In this document: piece by piece, positions 1 through 11,340 of the stretch
Layout of the letters: each line of letters starts with the position of its first letter
Position numbering within the stretch: the stretch's first letter is position 1
Assembly: GCA_031841125.1 (NCBI GenBank)
Contig: CM063108.1
Location: forward strand, 73,690,344-73,754,343
Length of the DNA stretch: 64,000 bases
Reading direction: 5' to 3'
Source: Acanthococcus lagerstroemiae
Taxonomy: Eukaryota > Arthropoda > Insecta > Hemiptera > Eriococcidae
Notes under the pieces: model-generated
What the model was told of the DNA's origin: nothing
The model's input: only the letters and a program-made list of their open reading frames with translations
Databases searched by the model: none
Made by a program: the position numbers and the translations under genes

Positions 1-1730
1 GAAATTCTCGTCCAGGTCAAGATACTGTTAAACTGTAATCGCTACGGATAGTTCAAATACTTCCTCATTCAAAAAACGAGAACCTTCTAGTACAATTACA
101 GTGTCGTGTAACTATAGCTGGACCGTAGATTTCGATAGAGGCGCCAGAGAGCCGAACAGCACTAGAAAGTTCTGTTTCTGAAGCCAAATTTAGAGTAAAA
201 TTAGGGACAGAGACTATTTCTTGCGTATTTGTACTTTCTTTTAGTAGTTTTCAAAATTTTAGAAGGGATAAAAGACGAGCATACAAAACATACACTCTGT
301 GGTTGAGGTTGGTCCAGTCATTGTGAAGATCTTCTCACGTTTCTTCCAAAATTTTCCGAGTTTATAAAGAGACGATATATCCCACGAGACGGGGAAGGAG
401 ACGGGGGTAAATGAAGGAGTTGTAGTCCGGTTGCTTCTTTTACCTGTGCCCGTCGAATGTGAGTATGTGAAGGGACGATGCATACTTTCAGACAGAATAC
501 CATAACCAACAATAGAGGCGTCCCAGAAGGAGAAGCCAAATGTAGATGTATTTTTTACGTCTATTTTCTCGGGCATTGTTCAACGTTGGTTACCATGCTC
601 TGCCGGGAAAATCTCGATATTTGAAAAGGTACAATTTCAGATTTAGCTGAAAAATCGGCAGTGGTGTTTTGAAAAAAAAAAAAAATTATTTTTCGGTTTT
701 GTAGAGAAAGAGATGATTTAAAAATATTCCCAGTTACACTTTGTAACATGAACTAGAAAAAAGGTCATTTTCAGCAGAGTATTTTAGCCAAAAATATTTT
801 GTCAACTTAGAAGACATCAGACTCTCTCTGCACTATGACTATGCTCATAAAACATCAAATTTGGACCTCTTGGTTCTTATGACCGCGTATATTACGTTTC
901 TGAACAAATGCTCAAATGCTGCTCATTTTCCTTCTTCTAATATTCCAAGCTAACTGTTAAAGCCCATGTAATCGAAGGCTTACATCCTACATTATGGCCT
1001 TTAAGGGAGAAGTAAAGCAAATAAGACGTGTGATAATGTGGATGTCGATTCGCTCCTATTCTGACGCAGGACCATTCGGGGCTTTTCCGGGATAGGGGGT
1101 ACGGTGTCCCGGGGCCAATTACGCATACGTGCATCGCCATACGCCCCTCTATCATCGAATATGGACGTCGATATTCATCGAGATGAACAGATTTTTCGGT
1201 GGGGAGTAGAACGTTTATTTAGGCATTAATTTCGGCGTAAATTTTTTCGGTGAAAAAAATGTTTTTTAGGAGAATAAAAAAGGTGTGATGGTCAGAGTAG
1301 TTCCGCAGTGAGTTAGATTCGCTAGGTTTGTTTTAGTGGTCGTTCGAATTCAGCTTTTATTTTTTGTGAGTAAGCCAAAAGTAAATTTTATACGTTTTGT
1401 TTTTGTTTTTGTTTTCTTTCTTTTCTACAATACCAATTTTTTCAAATTAGAACACCGAATAATAATTCATATAAGAAATAAGCTTACCTCACACTAGGGG
1501 AACCTGCGAACGGAATTCAGTCCGCTCCCTCTGAAAGTAAAACCGAAAACATGATTTTTCTTTTTCTGTTTTTGAAGCCAAATTTGGAATAAAATGAGAA
1601 GCGACATACCTTTTTGTTCAAATTTTTGACCAAGTCAGATTGGCCCATTTGAATACGTCAATTTAGATTTTGGGCTCCAAAAAGGGAGTCCGTTCGAAAA
1701 TGTGATCGAATAATTCAATAAAGATAGAAA
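1..1730. other. Non-coding, repeat-derived stretch
   Basis: I see no coding region. It holds one diverged copy of the dispersed repeat described at 30957-31391 (here about 1083-1158, same orientation). Two related segments at about 181-215 and 1574-1605 share the phrase GAAGCCAAATTT. A fragment at 1625-1690 resembles the 140-bp satellite at 2430-4060. Short frames here look random. Confidence 0.6.
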
Positions 1731-2400
1731 CAAGGTTCTCACTTAACAAAGAGAAGAAACGTTTTCCTCATCTTTTTATGAAGAATAAAACCGGGTTTTT
1801 TCCCTCAAAGACAGAAGTGACGTTCTTCGCATTCAGAAAACAGAAGGGGCACTTTCTTCTCATTCTTCATGGGGAAAACACGTTTCTCTTTCTTCGAGAA
1901 AAGAAACCAGATTCTCTTCACTCAGGAAAAATAAAGAAAATTTTCCTGCCTCTTCTAGAAAGAAGAGAAATTTCATTCGTCAGTAAAAGGAACGAAGTTT
2001 TTTTGGTCATCGAGGAAAAGGAGAGAATTATACCCCTTCATAAAACAAAGGGATAAGTTTTTCATTTCCCAATTTTCTCTTATTTCTCAAAAAAATCCTC
2101 AAATTTTAGTTTTAGAAGAGCAATGGTTTCTCTATTCTCGAAGAACGGAACGACGCCCCTCTCATTCAGAAGTAAAGAAATAATGTCCTTCTCTTTTTTC
2201 TAGGAGATAAAAACAAGATTTTCTTTCTCAAGAAATGGAATGCAATTCGTCTCATTCAGTAAAAAGAAGGGACTATTTTCTTCTCTTTTCTCAGAGAAAG
2301 GAACAAGGTTACTGTCACTCAGAAAAGAGACGGGGCAATTTTTCTTCTCTTTCCTCAAGCAACGGAATAAGTTTCTCTTCATTTCTGTATTTTGATAATT
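1731..2400. repeat. Degenerate minisatellite, about 30-bp unit
   Basis: The block repeats a purine/pyrimidine-skewed phrase of the type TCTCTTCATTCAGAAAAAGA followed by GAAACAAGGTT, at a spacing of about 28-30 bp. Frames on both strands stay open by chance because the unit is close to a multiple of three. Translations therefore look internally repetitive about every 10 residues. I take it as non-coding tandem repeat, not a gene. Confidence 0.6.
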
Positions 2401-2429
2401 AGTTCGCCCTTACGTAATTTTGCTTATTT

Positions 2430-4060
2430 CAATTGTGAGCCTTAGATTTTGGGGGTCAGAATACAAGCAAATCCAAAATTTGATGGAAAATCGTAATCAG
2501 AACACAAACCATCGTATATTGATCATTAGTTCCATTTTCTCAAGTCAAACGTAACATATCTTGATGCTGCTGCAGCCTTCATCCAAGTCGGATTAAAAAT
2601 CTGAAATCGGTGACTCAAGAAACTATGAATTTTGATAGTTTGTTCAATTTCCCAAAGTCGAGTTGATTTTCCTCTTTCCCACAGGGTGAAATTTGTATTT
2701 TGGAACCCAAAACTGGGTTCATCAGTAAATCTAATGCTGATATTTAAAATCAGTGACACAAAAGATCCTTGTTTCGGCAGCTTTAATTTTTCAAAATCGA
2801 GTTAATTTTACCCGTTTTCAAGAGTATATTTTCAATTTTAGGCCTAAATTGCGAACGGATGACACATCTGTTCGTAGTTTTGAAACCAAAAAACCACAAA
2901 TTCCCAACTCTGGTACTCTATTCAATATTATTGGCTAGGGCAATCGGCCCAAGCCCATTTTAACGGGTTAAATTTGAATGGGAGAGGGGGGGGGTCTAAC
3001 TCTAGTTTGGATCAATAAGCTGATGAAATTTTACAAATCACTGACCCAAAAAAACCAGATCCCTTGTTCCGTTTTTTGGTAACGTTAGTTAGCCTATTTA
3101 GTGGAGTTGAATTTGAATTTTGAGGCCCGAATCAGAGTCGAATCAGAAATCTCTCTATATCTCATTATATTTTCGAAATGAGGGATTTAAGAAACGCCTG
3201 ATGTCGATACCTTGATCAGTTTTCTTGGCGAAGTCAATTCGGCTCATTTGAAGAGTTCAAATTTGGATTTCGGGGCTGATATCAGCTCAGCTCGAAAATC
3301 GAATTAGATTTTCGAAATTAGATAAATCAACTTTTCCTCTTCCAAGGGATCAATTTTGGATTTTAGAGCCGAAATCGAGATCGAATCGAAAATCTGATTC
3401 AATTTTCGAAATTAGAAACCTAAAAACCCTCTATTCCGGTACCTCGTTAAATTTTTTCACAAATGTGAATTTGGTCCCTTTAAAGCGGTCAAATTTGTAT
3501 TTTTGAAAAGAGCCCAAGCTCAGATCGAAAATCTAATTGAAATTTTCGAAATCAGGGGTCCAAAAGACATATTCCGATTATCTTACTCATTCTCCATGGT
3601 AAAATTACTTTGGCTCTCCAGAAGGAGGAAAACTCAAATTTGGGGCCCAAATTCAGGTCGGATCAAAAATCAGTTTGTATTTTCGGGATCAGTGACCCAA
3701 GGAACCCATATTTCGATATTTTGATCAATACGTTTCCATCTAAGATTCCAAAATTGGTGGAACGTTTCAGCCTCCCTTTCACGGAAGAGAAAATATTTTC
3801 ACTCTAAAAAAAAACTAGATCTTAGTTTTTGAAGATCCCCGTTTGTTCCACCTTAATTCGACTTCGCAATCAAATAAAACTAGGTGGAATTATAAGGAAT
3901 TAAGAAGATTGAAAACTGGCGCAATTAACTTCCTTTTATCATGGATCGTCGAGAAAAGTCAACTCCGACCCCCACTTTCGGTATCAGTAACAAAGTCATT
4001 AGCTGATTTTATAAAATCAGCTAGAACATTCAAGTCGGTGTTTAGAGGCGATTAGATGCC
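2430..4060. repeat. Degenerate satellite, about 140-bp unit
   Basis: A recurring phrase (GGCCC..TTT.AAG.GTTCAAATTTG.ATTTTGGGGCCC.AA.TCAG, then TCGAAAATC.GATT..ATTTTCGAAATCAG) appears near 2810, 2955, 3092, 3240, 3335, 3474 and 3610. Spacing is mostly about 140 bp, with one short unit of about 95 bp. Copies are strongly diverged. I see no gene inside; short plus-strand frames are by-products of the array. Confidence 0.65.
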
Positions 4061-4590
4061 GAGAAATCGAAAATTCTCTCCATGCTGCGATGGATCAGAC
4101 TGGATTCCGAGCCCACAACGTTAACAGATTTAATTTTCAAAAATCCGGATTTGAAAATTTTTCCGGTGGTAAATACAGATTTGTCCATTTTTCTTTACGG
4201 ATTTTTTTTTCGCGTTAGTGGAAGGGGGGCTAAAATTTACTCCCAGTGTAGCCAGTCATGAAAAACTAAATAATATGGAAATATACCTCCAGCAAGTCCA
4301 AAGATTGTGAAAGGAAAATCACAAGTCTAAATCTAACAAACAGATACGGGAACCGGGTGGTGATCTGATATGGCTTGGAAATGATATTGCCACCAGCTTT
4401 GGTCGTCTGCTCAATTTGATTTCATTTTTCGAATTCCTCGTAATTACTTTAATGTATAACATGCACTTGAGTTTTAAGTAACATAAGAAATCAAGACTGC
4501 AGTGCAAGAATTGACACAATTCTAAAGATTTTCAGCTCATTAAACAACAAAAAATCTGTATTTTTTTTAGCTCCAGAAATCAGTGCAAAT
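4061..4590. other. Intergenic, nothing recognised
   Basis: AT-rich sequence without a supported gene or repeat boundary. A minus-strand frame at 4319-4519 has no recognisable protein character. Confidence 0.5.
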
Positions 4591-6252
4591 ACGGATAATA
4601 ATGACCCCGATTTTCGATCAATCGATTGAAATCGACCATAAAACAATCAATTTTACAAGATGATTGATCTTTGAAAATCGAAACTAATCGATCTTCCAAT
4701 ATCAGCAGATCAGTGGCGTACGCACGGGTGGTGTTTTGGGTGTCTAGACATCTCCCTCGACCCCCCCCCCCCAAAAAAAAAGAAGGAAAAAAGAGGAAAA
4801 AGAAATAGGTACATCAAGATTACGAAGAAACTCCGATTTTATCACTTTTTAGCTATAGTGTACCATACTATCATAACATTATGTTGGTGCCGGACGGCCC
4901 GCTCGTCTATGCAGTGCAAGTGAACGTCATACTCTCATACTCCAGTGTGGCCAACTCGGAGCAGCCAAAATTTCCCGTTTCATCAAGGGAAATTTCGCAC
5001 AAATCCGCACTCACCAGAAAACGCTAGAAAGGCACATTATAAACAAATTGGTAATCCCCCCTCCCCCTCCTAATTTCATGTAATAGACAAATTGAAGATA
5101 CGCAGACTATGTTCCAGCTTCTTAATACAAACATAATTTATCAAATAATTTACTACTTCACGCAGCTAATAAATAAATAACATTACTCTACCCATAGGCG
5201 ACAAAACCGTAACCAGGTTTGCTAGTGTCGACTCCTGGAAAGGTGATCAAGCGATCAATGTTGATGTTCCCATAAGAATACGTGTAAAATTGGTATACTT
5301 TAAAGCTTTCATAATTGCTGAAAACAGGTTTTCTTGAGTCATATAACATGTCAAGTTGAAGCTTGAAGTCTCTAGTTTATGATGAAAGGTAATTTAATGC
5401 ACTTTATTCGCTCTGGGCAGATGAATAAGTTGATTTTCAAATTACTGTTTTTCTTACGGAAGTTATTAATACCTGTCTGTTCTTCAGAAATTGACTAGGT
5501 ATATTCTTTCAATTCTAAAATCTTTTGTACTCATTCCTAAGTACCTAACTATATCGAGCATAACCGTTGTCACTAAGTATGAGTCTTATTACCCCTCAGA
5601 ATTTCCGACAAAGTATGATACAAAAAAGATGTATAAAACGCTTAAAAATTCACTTTTGGGAGAAAAAATTTAAAAAAAAAATTTCCGGGTGCGGACCTCC
5701 CTTTTTCTCCCCACAAATTCCCTTTAATTTCTCTTAGACATCCACCTTGACTAAACACTGCGTACACCACTGCAGCAGATTGATCGCATTTTTCTTATTT
5801 TTATTTCATTTATTCTAAAATGTGATGTGTTGCGTAAAAAGGTACCTTGTGGTGATCTAAGATTTTTTTTTTTAGTAGTATGATGCCTGTTATTGACAAG
5901 GTCTACAGAATTGAGGTCGCTTCCACGCAGCTGTCAGATCTTGGGGCATTTATGAGTCAGCATGTCAACATCCTTCATTCTGTGTACTCTGCCAGTCAGT
6001 GTTACAGGACTTACCAACTCAAGATTTCAAATCACCTCAAAAGACCTTTTCACGCAACACTTTCACATATCACAAATATTCTTATAATGAAAAATAACCG
6101 AAGTATTCCAACTTCTCGTTTCATCCACAGACCTTACTGATTCAGGGAATTTAAGCAGATCGATTTTTAATTGATCGATTTTTTTCGATTTCATGATCGA
6201 ACTTTACAGAAATCGATCTCTTCAGAGACAAAAATTGGGATCACTAACGGAT
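4591..6252. mobile_element. Possible outer TIR element interrupted by a hAT MITE
   Basis: The left side, from about 4591, reads CGGATAATAATGACCCCGAT. The right side, read in reverse from about 6252, carries CGGATTTATCCGTTAGTGAT followed by CCCAATTTTTG. These are imperfect inverted matches, and both are followed inward by runs of ATCGAT-rich sequence. The hAT element at 4711-5772 sits between them. The ends are diverged and I could not define a target duplication, so this is tentative. Confidence 0.35.
4711..5772. mobile_element. hAT-type MITE, 1.06 kb, perfect 8-bp target duplication
   Basis: The left end is CAGTGGCGTACGCACGG. The right end, read inward on the other strand, is CAGTGGTGTACGCAGTG. 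The element is flanked by identical 8-bp direct repeats CAGCAGAT at 4703-4710 and 5773-5780. An 8-bp duplication with CAGTGGCG-type ends is the hAT superfamily signature. No transposase frame is visible inside, so it is non-autonomous. It contains a poly-C/poly-A tract just inside the left end. Confidence 0.85.
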
Positions 6253-6339
6253 AAATCCGTACGTCTGGCAGCACTGATTAAACCTCAAGTAGTCTCCATG
6301 CATAACTCGGTTTTGTTTCAGTCTTCAGAACTGTCCGCG

Positions 6340-7010
6340 GAATTCATTATTTATTACTTACGTGGGCACTCTGGTCGCTCGACTCTCTCGACTGATCCGG
6401 AAAATTATGAACGACTCCTGCGAACTGATAACGATGTGCATAGCCTAAAATTTCTCGAACGGTCTTTGCGACGAGCGGGGGTACAATAGAGGATACCGGG
6501 TATGCGATGCCCCACGAGTCCCCCTTTCGGCGGGTCGCTTTTTCGAGTATTTTATCGCAAGCACTTTGAAGTTTACAATATTGTGCGTGGATGGGCGGTG
6601 TGTGAGTGCCCCGAGCCCGAGCGCGTAGCTGGTTTAATTTACGATCGAGTTCACCTGCATGAGAATTTGCAATGCAACCGAGTTCAATTTATCAGTATAC
6701 TCGTAATGCGTTTACAACTTACAGCGTAGAAACCAGTGTGCTAGTGTGCTAGTGTTTAATGAACAGTACGAACAATATTCTCATTCTGCATCCTGTACTA
6801 ACTTTAAGAGTTTCAAAATACATCTGGCAACGTCGCGGCGTTTCATTTCACCGCCGCTCGATTCTCGAGTATAGCTGAGGTGGAATAGCATAGCTCGCAT
6901 TACGGTACCCAGCTACCCACTACCCATCCTACCATCCATCCATTAACGTCTTCTCGTACTCACTCTTTCTCTCTTCCTCTCTCACTTTCACATAGTACCT
7001 TTCTCACTCT
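6340..7010. promoter_or_regulatory. CpG-richer island, possible promoter or untranslated exon
   Basis: This block is richer in G+C and CpG than its surroundings. It contains CAGTGTGCTAGTGTGCTAGTG at about 6731-6751, a phrase typical of insect 5' leaders, then a pyrimidine-rich stretch at 6950-7010. Two plus-strand frames (6193-6489 and 6502-6729) cross it but resemble no family I know. A transcription start region is an inference from composition only. Confidence 0.3.
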
Positions 7011-7087
7011 CAGTTCATGATGCAATTCACGTATACAAAATACAAATACAAGTTCTGACTTTTTTCTTCTTTTTTTTTCCCCACAAA

Positions 7088-7378
7088 TTAAGCTCGATAT
7101 AGTGGTACGCAGTAACGCTTATTCTGAAAGAGACTGAGAATATCAGCATAGGTCTCGGATGCATGCACTAAGAAAGTACTTCGAATTTTTAAGTGGAGGA
7201 TGGTATTACCAATCTGAGGAGGATAATCATCCGCAATTTTGAGATTTTTAAAGGGTACAACTGGCGTATCGATGCAGTCTGCAATTTCGCAAAAACATTG
7301 GCAACAAGCTAAATAGGGAGTAGTGGAGTTTAGGGGTAACACCCATCTACCGAAAGCACCCCGAAAACTGAAAATTTT
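7088..7378 (-). other. Unassigned open frame in a dispersed repeat
   Basis: A minus-strand frame of about 95 codons is open from near 7378 to a stop at 7088. It is preceded by TTTTCAG, which could act as a splice acceptor. The predicted peptide has a cysteine cluster (CCQCFC) but no family I recognise. The neighbouring DNA (7333-7460) matches 21095-21215 in the same orientation, so this is more likely transposon-derived than a host exon. Confidence 0.2.
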
Positions 7379-7460
7379 TACTCGCTAAAGAATTTTCAAG
7401 ATTATTTTTATATTCATCAGCCTCACTATCGCCTCACTCCAGGTCGGCTATTCGCGCTAG
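7333..7460. repeat. Dispersed repeat, copy 1 (copy 2 at 21095-21215)
   Basis: It shares with 21095-21215 the ordered phrases CCCATC..TGAAAGC.CCC.AAAA, AAAGAATTTTCA..ATTATTT, CATCAGCC/TGTCAGCC and AGGTCGG.TATT. Roughly 110 bp align with small gaps. The family is not identified. Confidence 0.5.
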
Positions 7461-8380
7461 GACATTGGTTCGGTTAACTTCCTTTACACTGAAAAGTGGA
7501 TTAAATATGGGGACCCTAGGACCCTGCAGATCACAGAAAATAGTGTACAGTTTGGGACACCTAACGCCAGGAAGCTGAGGTGCTAGAAAGGCTGATTCTG
7601 GCATGGAGGCCAAAAATATGTTTGATTTGCGCCAAACTCAGTAGCGTCGATCGACTGTCCGTGTAATTTTCCGATTTAAAAGGAGCCAGCCCCAGGCACT
7701 ACATTCGGGCCACCGCCTTCTGACATCTAGCCTCCGGAGGTGTGTTGAAAACGACGACGCCATGAAATGGATGAGTCCTCCAGGCCTCGAGCCCACGATA
7801 TGATTTGCAGACCTTGCCAGACGAGGCTATAAACTTACTTTTCCCGCTTTCATTTGTTTGCTAAATTATCCTGATAAAATTGCTTCACTCAAGACCATGC
7901 AAAAACCTACTAAGGCATAATGACTTTAACAGAGTCCGTACAAATCTTAACTTTTAGACCCAATTAGAAGCTGATCCAAGGAGCCATCCTGGAAGAGGAA
8001 GTTAAATTCACCCTTCCCTCTCCAGGGTGCACAGATCATTTTCTCACCCTCGCAATGATCACTGAATGAGTAAATATGAGAGACGTACATCGACTTTATT
8101 GACTCGTTTTCTTATTGACATTGAAAATAGAAACGCATTTTGCAAAGTTTGGTGTCAAATTCTTTTAGGTTATTGGATTCCCGATCGAGTGACGATTTTC
8201 GAAAAAATTTCAGAGTTCATCCCGAAACTATCCAATTTTTTCATTCGCCGAAGGAGGGGGAACAATTCTCAAGGCTATCCAAGATTATTCAATCGTCAGT
8301 GCTCACATCTGAGAATTTTCTAAGCTTTCCAAACTCTTTAAATCTTTTTCAAACTTATTTAGGGTTTGCAAGAAACTAAT
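7461..8380. other. Intergenic, nothing recognised
   Basis: No gene, clear repeat or RNA gene is supported. Short plus-strand frames at 8066-8379 look random. Confidence 0.5.
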
Positions 8381-9080
8381 CAAACCTTGCTTGCGACTTC
8401 ACTACTCTTCCATGCTTGATTATGCTCTTCAAGACTTGATCGAGACTTTTTGTATCTCTTACATCTATTTAAGACTCACATAAGGCAGGGAGGGAAGGAC
8501 GGACAAATCCATTCAGGCCAGGCTGGTAAAGGGCTGCTGGAATGTCAAAAATCAACGTATTTTAATGCCTGAAAAAAGAGAAAACGGACAGCTGAAAATG
8601 CACGTATCTTTGACCTTCGCAGAAAAAAAGTGTTAACACGGAACTGCTACTAGAATTTTCCCCCCTGCTCTGTATGAACTTATCCGCCCCCAGGGATAAA
8701 GATTCTAAGAAACTCCTTTACACTAACTTAAACTCTACAATGCTCATTTACGACTCGCTCAGGCTCGTCAATGACTTCTTCAAGCTCTTCTTTAAAACTC
8801 ATTGATGACTGTTCAAGATTCGTTTAAGACTTATTACAACTCTTCAAGACTACACCAAAATTAATAAAAATCCTTCCATACTTCTTTAAACCAAGTAAGT
8901 GCTCTTCAAGATATTTTCGAACTTTTCCAAGATTCGCTGAGACTGTCCAAGATTCATTCAAGACTCTGTATGGCTCTTCCAAACTTGATCAGGGTCCTTC
9001 AAGACTTGATCATAACTTTTTGATTTGCCTCAACTTTTCAAGACTTGTTGGAAATCTTCGAAAATTTTCTAAAACTCTTT
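8381..9080 (-). repeat. CAAGACTC degenerate repeat array
   Basis: The stretch repeats CAAGACTC/CAAGACTTG/TTCAAGACT at irregular spacings of about 10-25 bp. It is the reverse complement of the GAGTCTT array at 10190-11340. Similar arrays are at 18200-18560 and 38320-38600. No coding frame is sustained. Confidence 0.55.
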
Positions 9081-10189
9081 TAAACTTGTATGGGTCATTG
9101 TTCAAAAATGGGGCATCTTTTGTCAAAAGGTACAATGACATTAATTGGTAATACTTGTACATATTTCTGACTATAAATTACAAAAATTAACCGGGCCCCA
9201 CCTCCCCTTATCTCAATGAGAAAAAGTATTGCCAAACTCTCATTTTTTCATTTCCCTGGCCTGTCACAAGCCATGGTATCATACTATTCAATTCACGGTT
9301 GACTTCAAGCACATATTTTAGAACAAATTTGGCACAATTCAGGAAGATTGAAGCTAGTCCTACACGATGAGAAAAACTAAATATAACTACATGTAGAAAG
9401 CGAAGTATGGCATAGAAGTTCGCAAGGAAAAGGCGTTTACAAACTTGCAGTTTTTTTACGTCATTGATTCAGAAAAGACGTTTACATTCATGTTGTCCCT
9501 CAGAACTTTTCAGAAGTTATGACCGAATGCTCTGTAGCGGGTTTTGCTGCTATGGTTTTTCAACGACTCATTCACGTGGCGAAGATTTCCGATTTTAATT
9601 GAATGATTTCAGCATTTTTTAACAAAGTAGATTTTATCATCAATATTTTCAGATTACTCGGTGAAAATCTTCATACCGTGGTAGCATTACACACGGAAGT
9701 ACGATATTTTTACCGGCATTAACTTCATTCCCCTGTTCAAGTGCTATGAGGAAGGAATCTTATGCATGTACGTGTTGTAACGTCAAAAAAGGGCCACCTT
9801 GCGATTTTGACTTGGAAATAAGAAACCATAAGATACGTAGAAGAAAATCGATCGAAAAGGCCCTCCCCCCCCCCCCAAGAAAAAGGAGAAAATAGAGGTT
9901 AAAAGTTGAAGTCTAAAATGCCCACTTTCTTGGAGAATGGCTTGTTTACAAACTCACGACGACGCTTGAAGGCTCATTCAAGACTCTTGAGACTGATTCA
10001 GACTTGTTTAGAATTCCTTGAACCTCCTTAACAAATCCGAGCCGACTCGTTTCAAGATTTACGTTAGTAAGACGTTTCTATTCGTGAAACATTTCTAATT
10101 TTAACATTTTTCTCCACAAGGGGCATTTCCCCATTGCCTCCCGGTGCATTCGCGCCACGTCCCAACGAAACGTGGCTAGTATCGATCAC
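9081..10189. other. Intergenic, nothing recognised beyond short GAGTCTT scraps
   Basis: No gene is supported. A short piece at about 9960-10030 again shows CAAGACTC-like phrases. A run of C at about 9867-9878 resembles the polycytosine tracts inside several MITEs of this window, but I could not define ends. Confidence 0.45.
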
Positions 10190-11340
10190 AGTTCAGCAAG
10201 TCCGAATAGTGTCTCACTGTCAGTGTCAGTCTCAGCAAGTTTCGATAATGAGCCCTAATATTGTCTTGAAAAAAGTCTTAGCAAGTTTTTAAAAGAAGTA
10301 TCAAACCAGTCCCAATGTGTTTTTACAATATCTCTATTTGAATTTGTTGTGACATGCGTTAACTGAGTCTTGAGTATTGGCTGGTAATTAGTTAGCTATA
10401 ACGAGTTTTGATGAGTTTCATTTACTTATTTGGTCAAATTTAGGACAGTCCTCACGTACTTTCGGCGAGTTGTAACAATTCTCAACAGGTTATTATCGGG
10501 AAGTCTCAACAAAAACTTAACCGCGTAATACCAAATCATAACACAGTCCTTAAGGAATTTTCAAAAGTTATAGTAGTATAGTAACACGTCTTAACAGTGT
10601 CTTAACGAGTCTTACCGAAGTCCTGGCAGTGGAGTCTCAATGAATCTGAAAGTGTACTATAGTGTTTTAAGAGTCTCAACATAGTAATAACGAGTCTTTT
10701 GGTAATTTTTGATACAATGTCAACGAATTTGAATGAGTTTCAGCCGAGTCTTCCACAGTCTTAAAAAGTTTAATCAGCGTTTTAAGAATTCATGACGAGC
10801 CTATATAAGACTCGTCACTTAATATGTAATAATGAATAAATCTTAAAGAGTCTGAAAAGGTTTCCACAAGCTTTACTTAAAACAATCTCAAAGATTCTTG
10901 AAGCGTCTCCACTTAATCTTTAGTGTGAGTCTTCACAACTGTTAACGTATTGAGGAGTCTGAAAGTGTTTTAGTAGAGGCTGAATATAGTTTCAGAGTCT
11001 CCAACAGCTGTCAACAGTCTTAACTAATCTAAATGAGTTTTGGCTGATTCTTTAAGTCTTCGTAAAATCGTAAAGGGTAATAGGGAGTCTTAATAAAGTC
11101 TTAAAGGAACACAATGAGTTTTACAAAGGCTTAATATAATCGTGGAGTCTGGACAAATCTAGACGAATCTTAAGGATACTAACGTGTCCATACAGTCTAC
11201 TCTTGATCTCATTTGTTTTATGTAGTAGAGTTTCAGTGGCTTCCAACAAGTCCTCGCGATTCTTAAATGTTTTAGTGAGTCCTTAGAAATCTTTATGTTT
11301 AGTAAAACAGTCTTAACGAGTCTCGCGTGATTCATGCGAT
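10190..11340 (+). repeat. GAGTCTTAAC degenerate tandem array
   Basis: More than a kilobase is built from diverged repeats of GAGTCTTAAC / AGTCTCAACR, often 10-12 bp apart (for example at 10585-10615). The phrase is interrupted by unrelated bases and drifts in length. It is the same motif as at 8381-9080 on the opposite strand. It is non-coding. Confidence 0.6.
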
